Part shown: one piece after another, positions 43,434 to 51,494 of the stretch
Numbering within the stretch: position 1 is the first letter of the stretch
Layout: each line of letters opens with the position of its first letter
Assembly (NCBI RefSeq): GCF_024497955.1
Contig: NZ_JANHKP010000002.1
Location: 419,334-483,333 of the forward strand
Source of the DNA: Streptomyces sp. C10-9-1
GTDB lineage: Bacteria; Actinomycetota; Actinomycetes; Streptomycetales; Streptomycetaceae
Length of the DNA stretch: 64,000 nucleotides
Direction: 5' to 3'
Made by a program: the position numbers and the translations under genes
Notes under the pieces: model-generated
Databases searched by the model: none
Told to the model about the DNA's origin: nothing
What the model saw: the letters and a program-made list of their open reading frames with translations, nothing else

Positions 43434-46400
43434 ATGACGCGAGCCGAGCAGCCAGCCGAGCAGGAGGCGGTCACGGGGACCGCCTCAGAGACTGCTTCCG
43501 ACGCCTCACACGACGCCCTCGCCGCGGACTCGCGGGAACGTGCCCTACGCGCCCTGCTGCGCCGCCCCCAGCTGCGCAGACTGTGGAACGCCCAGGTCCT
43601 CGGCGGTGCCGGTGACGCGGCCGGTCTGCTGGTCCTGCTGCTTCTCGCCCTCCAGGCCGCGGTGCGGTCGGACGCCTTCGGCAGCGGCTACCGCGGCGCC
43701 GCGTTCGCCGTCGCGGCCGTGTTCGCGGTCCGGGCACTGGCCACGCTGCTCTTCGGGGCCGTCCTGCTCGGCCCCCTGACCTCCCTGACCGCCGCCGGCG
43801 GCCCCCTCGACCGGCGCTGGACCATGGTCGGCGCGGACGGGGTCCGCCTGGCGCTCTTCGTCGTCGCCCCGCTGTGGCTGGACTGGACCGGCGACAACGC
43901 CCTCGCCTTCCTCCTCTCCACCGTCTTCCTGGCGGGAGCCGCCGAGCGCGTCTGGACCGTCGCCCGCGACGGCGCGGCCCCCGCGCTGCTGCCCAGCCCG
44001 CCCCCGGAGGCCGCGGCCGTACGCCCCCAGCCCGACCATCTCGACGCCCTGCGCCGGCTGTGGGTGCGCACGGCCTTCGTCGTGATCCCGGCGGGAGCCG
44101 CCGTGCTCCTGGCCGCCACCCTGGCCGGCAACGCGCTCGGCACGGGCGTCGACTGGTTCACCACCCACCAGGCCGCACTCGGCTCCTACGTGGCGGCCGG
44201 GTTGTTCGCCGCCTCGGTGTCCACCCTCTCCTTCGTCACCCTGCCGCGCACGCAGACCCCGCGCCCCCGCTCCCCGCTCGAAGGCCTGCGCCGGCCCACC
44301 GCCGGCAGCGGAGCCGACCGGGGCCGCACCGGCGGCATCCCCCTGTTCGTCCTCGCCTGCGCCTCCGTCGCCGCCGCCGTCGCGGCCGCGGCGGCCGTCG
44401 CGGTGCTCCACGCCGTCGACCTCGGCGCCGGTCCGGCGGGCTTCGCCCTTGTCGTCCTGGCACTGACCGGCGGAACCGGGGCCGGCATCCGGGCCGCCGG
44501 GTCCGTGCTGCCGTCCCTCTCCCGCCGCCGACTGCTCGCCCTGGCCGTCGCCACCACCGGCGTCGCGCTGCTGGCTATGGGCCTGGTGCCCGACACGGCG
44601 ACCGTCGTGGTCCTGGCCGTGCTCGCCGGGCTCGCCGCCGGTGCCGCCGCGAACACCGGACACACGCTGATCGACCAGGAGACCGAGCAGGCGCGCCGCC
44701 CCCGGCTGACCGAGCACCTCCAGGCCGTCGTGCGGGTGGCGGTCGCGCTCGCCGCCGTCGGAGCGCCGCTGCTCGCCGCCGCCATCGGGCCCCACCGGCT
44801 CGCCGGCGGCGACCTCGTCTTCGCGCACGGCGGTGCCGCGTTCACGCTGATGCTGGTCGGCGCACTCCTGCTGCCGGTCGCCGCCCTGGTCCTCGCCAGG
44901 GCCGACGACCGCTCCGGTGTGCCGCTGCGGAGGGACCTGCGGGACGCCCTGCGCGGCGGTGCCGACCCGGCCGAGGCCCCCACGGCGGGAGGGTTCTTCA
45001 TCGCCGTCGAGGGCGGTGACGGCGCCGGGAAGTCGACCCAGGTCGAGGCACTCGCCGACTGGATCCGGGCCAAGGGCCACGAGGTGGTCGTCACCCGCGA
45101 GCCCGGCGCCACCCCGATCGGGAAGCGGCTGCGTTCCATCCTCCTGGACGTCTCCAGCGCCGGGCTCTCCCACCGCGCGGAGGCCCTGCTGTACGCGGCC
45201 GACCGCGCGGAGCACGTCGACACCGTGGTGCGGCCCGCCCTGGAACGGGGCGCGGTCGTCGTCTCCGACCGCTACATCGACTCCTCCGTCGCCTACCAGG
45301 GCGCCGGGCGGGACCTGTCCCCGACGGAGATCGCCCGCATCTCGCGCTGGGCCACCGGCGGCCTCGTGCCCCACCTCACCGTGCTGCTCGACGTGTCCCC
45401 CGAGGCCGCCCGCGAGCGGTTCACCGAGGCACCGGACCGGCTCGAATCCGAGCCGGCCGAGTTCCACCAGAGGGTGCGCTCCGGGTTCCTCACCCTGGCC
45501 GCGGCTGATCCCGGCCGCTACCTGGTGGTGGACGCCGGACAGGAGCCCGAGGCCGTCACCACCGTCGTGCGCCACCGGCTCGACCTGCTGCTGCCCCTCT
45601 CCGAGGCCGAGATCAGGGCCCAGGAGGAAGCGCGGCGCAAGGCCGAGGAGGAAGCCCGCCGCCGGGCGGAGGAAGAGGCGCGCCGGAAGGCCGAGGAGGA
45701 GCGCCTGGAGCGCGAGCGCCAGGAGCAGCTCGCCCGGCTCCGTGCCGAGGAGGAGGAGCGCAAGCGCCGCGAGGAGGAGGAGGCGCGCCGCCGCGAGGCC
45801 GAGCGCAAGGCCGAGGAGGAGCGCCGCCGTGCCGAGGAGGACCGGCTGCGGGCCGAGGAGGAGCGCAGGCGCCGGGAGGCCGAGGAGAAGGCCCGTCAGG
45901 AGGAGCAGGAGCGCCTGCGCCGCCGGGCGGAGGAGGAGGCCCGGCTGCGGGCGGAGGCGGAGGCCCGCCGCCTGGAGAAGCAGCGCAGGGCCGAGGAGGC
46001 CCTGCTGAAGGCCGAGGCCGCCCGCCGGGCGGCGGAGCAGGCGGCCGCCGAGTCGGCCAACGAGGTCACCGTCCCGACACCGGCCGTCCGCCCCGGCACC
46101 GAGGGGCAGGCCGATCCCGACGAGGTCACCCAGGAGGTCCCCCGCCCGCCCGTCCCCGAGGCCGACGACCGGACCACCGTGCTGCGCAAGGTCCCGGCCG
46201 AGGACGAGACCACCGTGCTGCGCACGGTCCGCGAGGAGGACGCCGCGCCGTCGCGCCGCCCGGCCGACGAGGCGGAGACCTCCGCCCTGCCGGCCGTCGA
46301 CGACACGGCCGTCCTCCCGCCACTGCGGGACGGAGGAGGCCCCCAGGCCCCCGAGGACCGTGTCCCGGCCGACTTCTTCCGGAAGGACCGGGACGGCGCC

Positions 46401-46637
46401 GCGGCCCCGGCGCGCGCTGAAGCGGACCCTGCGGGCGGCGGCGCCCCGGGCGCGGCCGCGCCGGACGAGCGCACGCGGGAGCTGCCCCAGGTCGCCCCCG
46501 AGGCGGCCGGCGAGCGGCAGCGGCGGCGCAGCGACTGGGCCGAGGAGACCCCGCTGGACGACCTGCCGACCCTCGCGGACGAACTGCTCGGCCCGCACGG
46601 GGACGACGACGGCCGCGACGGGCCGACCCGCCGCTGA
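43434..46637 (+). CDS. tmk: MFS-like membrane domain fused to thymidylate kinase and coiled coil
   Basis: This 1067-residue protein has four parts. Residues about 45-490 are an MFS-like region of about 12 helices. Residues about 522-725 are a complete dTMP kinase with P-loop EGGDGAGKST at 526-535, VTREPG and the DRYIDSSVAYQG motif, making dTDP for DNA synthesis. Residues about 725-870 are an almost unbroken Glu/Arg/Ala coiled coil (repeats of EEARRKAE). The rest is an acidic, Pro-rich disordered tail with repeats of T-T-V-L-R. The fusion is usual in Streptomyces and would tether dTMP kinase to the membrane. Confidence 0.92.
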   Translation: MTRAEQPAEQEAVTGTASETASDASHDALAADSRERALRALLRRPQLRRLWNAQVLGGAGDAAGLLVLLLLALQAAVRSDAFGSGYRGAAFAVAAVFAVRALATLLFGAVLLGPLTSLTAAGGPLDRRWTMVGADGVRLALFVVAPLWLDWTGDNALAFLLSTVFLAGAAERVWTVARDGAAPALLPSPPPEAAAVRPQPDHLDALRRLWVRTAFVVIPAGAAVLLAATLAGNALGTGVDWFTTHQAALGSYVAAGLFAASVSTLSFVTLPRTQTPRPRSPLEGLRRPTAGSGADRGRTGGIPLFVLACASVAAAVAAAAAVAVLHAVDLGAGPAGFALVVLALTGGTGAGIRAAGSVLPSLSRRRLLALAVATTGVALLAMGLVPDTATVVVLAVLAGLAAGAAANTGHTLIDQETEQARRPRLTEHLQAVVRVAVALAAVGAPLLAAAIGPHRLAGGDLVFAHGGAAFTLMLVGALLLPVAALVLARADDRSGVPLRRDLRDALRGGADPAEAPTAGGFFIAVEGGDGAGKSTQVEALADWIRAKGHEVVVTREPGATPIGKRLRSILLDVSSAGLSHRAEALLYAADRAEHVDTVVRPALERGAVVVSDRYIDSSVAYQGAGRDLSPTEIARISRWATGGLVPHLTVLLDVSPEAARERFTEAPDRLESEPAEFHQRVRSGFLTLAAADPGRYLVVDAGQEPEAVTTVVRHRLDLLLPLSEAEIRAQEEARRKAEEEARRRAEEEARRKAEEERLERERQEQLARLRAEEEERKRREEEEARRREAERKAEEERRRAEEDRLRAEEERRRREAEEKARQEEQERLRRRAEEEARLRAEAEARRLEKQRRAEEALLKAEAARRAAEQAAAESANEVTVPTPAVRPGTEGQADPDEVTQEVPRPPVPEADDRTTVLRKVPAEDETTVLRTVREEDAAPSRRPADEAETSALPAVDDTAVLPPLRDGGGPQAPEDRVPADFFRKDRDGAAAPARAEADPAGGGAPGAAAPDERTRELPQVAPEAAGERQRRRSDWAEETPLDDLPTLADELLGPHGDDDGRDGPTRR

Positions 46638-46642
46638 CTCCC

Positions 46643-46671
46643 GGTGGCCGGGGCACACGGCCCCGGCCACC
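46643..46671 (+). terminator. Terminator after tmk
   Basis: A perfect 12-bp stem (arms 46643-46654 and 46660-46671, loop ACACG) begins 5 nt after the stop codon, so the clamp-loader gene needs its own promoter. Confidence 0.7.
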
Positions 46672-46769
46672 CCGGTGGAGGCCGTCCACCGGCCATCCGC
46701 CCTCCGGGACCGGGTGTCCGAGCGGTGCACCACAATGGGAGGCCGCAGCGCGAAAGGTGGTGGCGGCCC

Positions 46770-47975
46770 GTGGCCGTATGGGACGACATGGTCGGCCAGC
46801 AGCGCGTCCAGGCGCAGCTGGAGGCCGCGGCACGGGACGCCGACGCCCTGGTCACCGCACACGAGCGCGGCGAGCCCGCGCCGACCGCGTCCACGATGAC
46901 CCACGCCTGGCTCTTCACCGGCCCCCCCGGCTCCGGACGCGTCACCGCCGCCCGCGCCTTCGCCGCCGCCCTCCAGTGCACCAGCCCCGACCGAGCGCTC
47001 GGCGGGGCCCCCGGCTGCGGCTTCTGCGACGGCTGCCACACCGCTCTGATCGGCACCCACGCGGACGTCAGCTCCGTGGTGGCGATCGGGTCCCAGATCC
47101 TCGTCGAGGCCATGCGCGACACCGTCCGCAAGTCCTTCACCGCCCCGGCGAACGGCCGCTGGCAGGTGATCCTCGTGGAGGACGCCGAGCGGCTCAACGA
47201 GAAGTCCGCCAACGCCGTGCTCAAGGCCGTCGAGGAACCCGCGGCACGCACCGTCTGGCTGCTGTGCGCGCCGTCCCTGGAGGACGTGCTGCCCACCATC
47301 CGCTCGCGCTGCCGCCTGCTGACGCTGAGCACCCCGCCCGTGGACGCCGTCGCCGACTTCCTGATCCGGCGCGACGGCGTCGAGCCCGGGGCCGCGGCCG
47401 CCGCCGCGCGCGCCACCCAGGGGCACATCGCCAGGGCCCGGCGGCTCGCCACGGACGAGCGGGCCCGCGCCCGCCGGGCGACGGTGCTCCGGCTGCCGCT
47501 CCGCGTGGACGACATCGGGCAGTGCCTCAAGGCCGCCCAGGAGCTGGTCGACGCCGCCACCGAGGACGCCACCCAGCTCGCCGAGGAGCTCGACGCCAAG
47601 GAGACGGAGGAGCTCAAGGCGGCGATGGGCGCCTCGGCGGGCGGCCGGATGCCCCGCGGCACGGCAGGCGTGATGAAGGAGCTGGAAGAAAAGCAGAAGC
47701 GCCGCCGGACCCGCGCCCAGCGCGACAGCCTCGACCTCGCCCTCACCGACCTGACGAGCTTCTACCGCGATGTGCTCGCGGTGCAGTTCGGTTCGCGCAC
47801 CGCGCTCGCCCATACCGACGTGCAGGACGCCGTCGAGCGCGTGGCCCGGGCCTCGACCCCCGAAGCCACCCTGCGCCGCATCGAGGCCGTCGTCGCGTGC
47901 CGCGAGGCCCTCGACGGCAACGTGGCACCCCTGCTCGCCGTGGAGGCCATGGCGGTCTCGCTGCGGTCGGGCTGA
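46770..47975 (+). CDS. DNA polymerase III delta-prime subunit
   Basis: This 401-residue AAA+ protein is the clamp-loader delta-prime subunit (HolB-type). It starts VWDDMVGQ, has the P-loop region GPPGSGRV at 51-58 where Lys is replaced by Arg57 (so it does not hydrolyse ATP), a zinc site with Cys70, Cys83, Cys86 and Cys89 (CGFCDGC) and EDAERLNEKSANAVLKAVEEP. The arginine-finger region is IRSRCR. GTG 46770 has GGTGG upstream. It lies downstream of tmk as in many bacteria. Confidence 0.92.
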   Translation: MAVWDDMVGQQRVQAQLEAAARDADALVTAHERGEPAPTASTMTHAWLFTGPPGSGRVTAARAFAAALQCTSPDRALGGAPGCGFCDGCHTALIGTHADVSSVVAIGSQILVEAMRDTVRKSFTAPANGRWQVILVEDAERLNEKSANAVLKAVEEPAARTVWLLCAPSLEDVLPTIRSRCRLLTLSTPPVDAVADFLIRRDGVEPGAAAAAARATQGHIARARRLATDERARARRATVLRLPLRVDDIGQCLKAAQELVDAATEDATQLAEELDAKETEELKAAMGASAGGRMPRGTAGVMKELEEKQKRRRTRAQRDSLDLALTDLTSFYRDVLAVQFGSRTALAHTDVQDAVERVARASTPEATLRRIEAVVACREALDGNVAPLLAVEAMAVSLRSG

Positions 47976-48034
47976 CCGAAGCGCCCCGCCCGGGGCCCGT
48001 TCACCGGCGGGCGGGCGGTGCACCGGTCCGCACC

Positions 48035-48068
48035 GGATCACCCGTACGCCCGGTGCGGATCACCCGTA
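48035..48068. promoter_or_regulatory. Two direct repeats upstream of the peptidase gene
   Basis: GGATCACCCGTA occurs at 48035-48046 and 48057-48068, 22 bp apart (two helical turns) and 35-68 nt before the predicted -10. This looks like a tandem regulator site. Confidence 0.45.
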
Positions 48069-48102
48069 AGGGCAAGGACGGGCAACCCGGGCCTGCGGCG
48101 AT

Positions 48103-48108
48103 TAGGCT
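48103..48108 (+). promoter_or_regulatory. -10 hexamer TAGGCT, leaderless peptidase gene
   Basis: TAGGCT ends 7 nt before ATG 48116, and the intervening CCGGGGG is not a spaced Shine-Dalgarno. Confidence 0.5.
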
Positions 48109-48115
48109 CCGGGGG

Positions 48116-49660
48116 ATGGACACCAGGCGTCTGCTCCGCACCCTCGCTCTCCCGCTGGCCACGGCCGGCCTCCTCCTCTCCGGCTGCAGTGGCGGCAACG
48201 CGTCGACCGGCGCCGTGGCGTCGGACGCACCGCCCTCCGGCCGTGCGGCGCCGGCCGCCGACCTGGAGCCGTACTACACGCAGAAGCTCGCCTGGCGGGA
48301 CTGCGGCGTCCCCGGTTTCCAGTGCGCCACCATGAAGGCCCCGCTCGACTACGACGACGCCGACGGCGCGTCCGTCGACCTGGCCGTCGCCCGCAAGAAG
48401 GCCACCGGACCGGGCGAGCGCATCGGGTCCCTGCTGGTGAACCCCGGCGGCCCCGGAGGCTCGGCCATCGGCTACCTCCAGGCGTACGCGGGCATCGGCT
48501 ACCCCGCCCCGGTGCGCGCCCGCTACGACATGGTGGCCGTCGACCCCCGCGGCGTAGCCCGCAGCGAGCCCGTGGAGTGCCTCACCGGGCCGCAGATGGA
48601 CGCCTACACCCAGGTCGACCAGACCCCCGACGACGGCACCGAGGCCGCGGAGCTGACGACGGCCTTCAAGGACTTCGCCGCGGGCTGCGAGCAGCGCTCG
48701 GGCGCGATCCTGCCGCACGTCTCCACCGTCGAGGCGGCCCGGGACATGGACATCCTCCGGGCGGTGCTGGGAGACGAGAAGCTGCACTACGTGGGCGCCT
48801 CCTACGGCACCTTCCTCGGCGCCACCTACGCCGAGCTGTTCCCCGACCGGACCGGACGACTGGTGCTCGACGGCGCGCTGGACCCCTCCCTGCCCGCCGA
48901 GGAGCTCAACCGCGACCAGACCGCGGGCTTCGAGACGGCCTTCCAGGCCTTCGCCCGGGACTGCATCGGGCAGCCCGACTGCCCGCTCGGCACCACCTCC
49001 GTCGCCGACGCGACGCAGCGGCTCAAGGACTTCTTCGCCGAGGTCGACGCCGATCCCGTGCCGACCGGCGAGACCCGGGAGCTGGGCGAGTCCCTGGCCA
49101 CCACCGGCGTGATCGCCGCCATGTACGACGAGGGCGCCTGGCCCCAGCTGCGCTCCGCGCTCGCCGCCGCCATGGCGGGTGACGGCGCCCCGCTGCTCGC
49201 CATGGCCGACAGCTACTACGAGCGCAGCCCGGACGGCACCTACGCCAACCTGATGTTCGCCAACGCCGCCGTGAACTGCCTCGACCTGCCCGCCGCCTTC
49301 ACCTCCACCGAGCAGGTCGAGAAGGCCGTCCCCGCCTTCGAGAAGGCATCGCCCGTCTTCGGCAAGGGCTTCGCCTACGCCTCGCTCAACTGCGGCTTCT
49401 GGCCCGAGGAGGCCACCGGCACGGCCCACCGCATCGAGGCGGAGGGTGCGGCCCCGATTGTGGTCGTCGGCACCACCCGCGACCCGGCCACCCCGTACAA
49501 GTGGGCCGAGGCCCTCGCCGGCCAGCTCTCCTCCGGCACGCTGCTGACCTACGAGGGCGACGGCCACACCGCGTACGGCCGCGGCAGCGACTGCATCGAC
49601 ACGGCGATCAACACCTACCTGCTGGAGGGCACGGCCCCCGAGGACGGAACGCGCTGCTGA
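48116..49660 (+). CDS. Secreted alpha/beta-hydrolase lipoprotein, tripeptidyl aminopeptidase-like
   Basis: This 514-residue protein has a lipoprotein signal with L-S-G-C (Cys24), the oxyanion region NPGGPGGSA, nucleophile Ser229 in V-G-A-S-Y-G-T, and a C-terminal TAP-like domain with GTTRDPATPYKWAE (Asp) and GDGHTAYG (His). It belongs to the S33-like SlpD/SlpE/TAP family of Streptomyces, extracellular enzymes that remove peptides from protein N-termini. Several Cys outside the signal probably form disulfides. Upstream direct repeats (48035-48068) suggest regulated expression. Confidence 0.9.
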   Translation: MDTRRLLRTLALPLATAGLLLSGCSGGNASTGAVASDAPPSGRAAPAADLEPYYTQKLAWRDCGVPGFQCATMKAPLDYDDADGASVDLAVARKKATGPGERIGSLLVNPGGPGGSAIGYLQAYAGIGYPAPVRARYDMVAVDPRGVARSEPVECLTGPQMDAYTQVDQTPDDGTEAAELTTAFKDFAAGCEQRSGAILPHVSTVEAARDMDILRAVLGDEKLHYVGASYGTFLGATYAELFPDRTGRLVLDGALDPSLPAEELNRDQTAGFETAFQAFARDCIGQPDCPLGTTSVADATQRLKDFFAEVDADPVPTGETRELGESLATTGVIAAMYDEGAWPQLRSALAAAMAGDGAPLLAMADSYYERSPDGTYANLMFANAAVNCLDLPAAFTSTEQVEKAVPAFEKASPVFGKGFAYASLNCGFWPEEATGTAHRIEAEGAAPIVVVGTTRDPATPYKWAEALAGQLSSGTLLTYEGDGHTAYGRGSDCIDTAINTYLLEGTAPEDGTRC

Positions 49661-49670
49661 ACCCCGCGAG

Positions 49671-49695
49671 CGGCCCCCGGAGCACTCCGGGGCCG
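49671..49695 (+). terminator. Hairpin after the peptidase gene
   Basis: CGGCCCCCGG pairs with CCGGGGCCG with one bulged C. It starts 11 nt after the stop codon. Confidence 0.5.
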
Positions 49696-49722
49696 TGGTC
49701 CGGGGCACCCTCGGGAACCCTG

Positions 49723-49728
49723 TAGACT
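49723..49728 (+). promoter_or_regulatory. -10 hexamer TAGACT for tRNA-Thr
   Basis: TAGACT lies 58 nt before the mature tRNA 5' end, consistent with a short 5' leader. No good -35 is visible. Confidence 0.4.
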
Positions 49729-49786
49729 TGGCGCCGCTGCTGATGAGAGCGTGTCCCGCGGGGACGGGTCTCTCCGTCCGCAGGGT

Positions 49787-49860
49787 GCCGCCTTAGCTCA
49801 GTTGGCCAGAGCAACGCACTCGTAATGCGTAGGTCTCGGGTTCGAATCCCGAAGGCGGCT
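49787..49860 (+). tRNA. tRNA-Thr (anticodon CGU)
   Basis: The sequence folds as a complete 74-nt cloverleaf: acceptor GCCGCCT with AGGCGGC, D stem GCTC/GAGC, anticodon stem ACGCA/TGCGT with loop CTCGTAA (anticodon CGU, reading ACG) and T loop TTCGAAT. CCA is not encoded. The 3' end is the likely attachment site of the element whose integrase remnant lies directly downstream. Confidence 0.97.
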
Positions 49861-49904
49861 CAGAAAAACCCCAGGTCACATAGCCCGTGACCTGGGGTTT
49901 TCTG
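49861..49904 (+). terminator. tRNA terminator hairpin
   Basis: An 18-bp stem with one bulged A (arms 49861-49879 and 49887-49904, loop ATAGCCC) starts right after the tRNA. It contains an A tract and a T tract, so it could work in both directions. Confidence 0.8.
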
Positions 49905-49982
49905 TTGCTCGGGGCATGGTGGGTCACACGGCCGGAGTGCCGCGACTTTGCTTGCGTGAGCGATGCGTGAGCGGAGTGGCCG

Positions 49983-50521
49983 TCAGCCCTTCTTCGCGGC
50001 CTTCATGGCCTTGGCCTTCTTCTTCCGCTTGGCCTTCGCCTTCTGGGCCTTCTTCGCTTCCTCGGCGGCCTGGCGGACCTGCGCTTCTTGCTCGGCCTTG
50101 CGCTGGAGGGGGACGAGCTTTGCAGTGGCCTCGGCGGCGCTCTTGCCGACGTGGGGAAGCATGCTCTGGTAGATGTCGCGCGTGAGCTGTGCCCGAGCGT
50201 GTCCGACACGATCTTGATGTCGATGTCGGCCGCCAGCATGAGCGTCGCTGCCCCGTGCCGGAGATCGTGCAGCCGGATTGGCGGCAGTCCGGAGGCTGCC
50301 ACGAGCCGCTCGAAGAGATCGGTGACCTTGCCCAGGTGGAGCCAGGAACTGTCCTCCTGGGTGAAGACGAGCCCAGTGTTCACCCAGGCCGAGCCCCACT
50401 CCGCACGGTCGACCTCTTGCTGCTCGCGGTGCCGCTTCAGGACGTGGACGGTGTCGAGTTCAATCTCAATAGCCGAAGGGCCAGCCCTTCGGTCCGGGCG
50501 TGCTGGCATCAATTTCGGCAA
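49983..50521 (-). pseudogene. Frameshifted tyrosine integrase remnant
   Basis: The minus strand encodes the catalytic C-terminal half of a Streptomyces-type integrase in two frames. The first frame reads GLVFTQEDSSWLHLGKVTD, LPPIRLHDLRHGAATL and SDTLGHSS, giving the R-H-x-x-R core and the second His. A deletion near 50195 then shifts the frame, and the other frame supplies LTRDIYQSMLPHVGK with the catalytic Tyr and a Lys-rich end. The DNA-binding N-terminal half is missing. A separate 34-codon open stretch (50466-50567) ending GPKGWPFGY may be another eroded piece. It lies 120 nt from the tRNA, as expected for an element integrated there, but it cannot now drive excision. Confidence 0.85.
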
Positions 50522-50585
50522 TGTGGCCCTTGATGCGGGCGCGGATCGCGTCGGGGATGAGGCGGATTCAGGGGCGGAGCCCCTG

Positions 50586-51494
50586 TCAGCTGCGGCCGCT
50601 ATGCGCTGTCCGGCGACCGGTGGCGATCTCAGCCGCCCTGTTTCTCAGGGACGACGGAAGGAGCCTGAGATAGCCACCCTCGCAGAAGTTGGCGCTGTCC
50701 AGTAGGCCGCGGTAGAGCACGTTCTTCCAGTGGTTAGTACCACGCCAGGCGGTACCGGCGAGCTGGTCGCCGATCATCTGTTGAATTCCGGCGGCGCCCG
50801 ACCGCTGGGCGGCCTGTACGTACGAGTCCGCATTATCGGTTACTTCGGCGATGGCCTCCTTGCGGTAAAATTCGAGAAGTTGCAGCACGGTAAAGTGCTT
50901 CTCGATCCTCGCGAAGGCGGCTTCACTCAAGTCTGGCGGCCGTTGCAGCTCGAAGGTGATGGTGACGACGTTATCGGTCTGCACGGTGGCGACCAGGATC
51001 TTTTCGCTTGGTAGATCGTCGAAGTAGGCGTGGAACAGCAGCAGTCCGTTCTGCCGATCGCACTCGGCTCCCTTGAGCCGGTTGCAGCGCTCGCAGACCG
51101 GGATGAGGTTGTCGACGAAGATGGAGAACTCCGGGTACTGCTCCTTCGGCAGAAAGTGGTCGAGTGCGCAGACCTGTGCCCGTTCGCACAGAGGGCATCT
51201 GAACTGACCGTGCTCGGCAGCATCCAGTACTGCCGTGCGCAGCGAGCCCAGGGGCCTCTTGCTGTCCATCAAGGGGACGTTGCCGAGGAGTGCCTGCGCG
51301 AGTTCGGTCTGGTTTGCCGCGACGGAGTCGAAGTTCGCGATGTCCCTGAGTATGTCCTCGTACTGCTCGTAGGCGCTGACTACATCGGCTCTGGCGTCCT
51401 GGAGGAGCTGACGTATGTCGCGTTGGCGGCGCCGGGCAATGGCGGTGTCGAGATCGGTGATCGGATTCCTGACCGGCCGGGGGAGCGCAGTCAT
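50586..51494 (-). CDS. ptuB: HNH nuclease of a Septu-like defence pair
   Basis: This 302-residue protein has a zinc-bound HNH domain in its middle: Cys100 and Cys103 (CPLCER), Asp112-His113 (ALDHFLPKEQYPEFS), Asn129, and Cys134 and Cys137 (CERCNRLKG). The order Cys-x2-Cys, L-D-H-F-L-P-K, then N-L-x-P-x-C-x2-C-N is the PtuB-type HNH signature. ATG 51494 overlaps the ATPase stop by 4 nt. In Septu systems the ATPase controls the HNH nuclease, which attacks DNA during phage infection. The C-terminal part is helical and not recognised. Confidence 0.72.
   Translation of the reverse strand: MTALPRPVRNPITDLDTAIARRRQRDIRQLLQDARADVVSAYEQYEDILRDIANFDSVAANQTELAQALLGNVPLMDSKRPLGSLRTAVLDAAEHGQFRCPLCERAQVCALDHFLPKEQYPEFSIFVDNLIPVCERCNRLKGAECDRQNGLLLFHAYFDDLPSEKILVATVQTDNVVTITFELQRPPDLSEAAFARIEKHFTVLQLLEFYRKEAIAEVTDNADSYVQAAQRSGAAGIQQMIGDQLAGTAWRGTNHWKNVLYRGLLDSANFCEGGYLRLLPSSLRNRAAEIATGRRTAHSGRS

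Noticed and set aside
50003..50521. Integrase remnant as an intact small CDS
   Set aside because: The frame lacks the catalytic Tyr segment, which is in another frame, and the N-terminal half is missing, so it is listed as a pseudogene.
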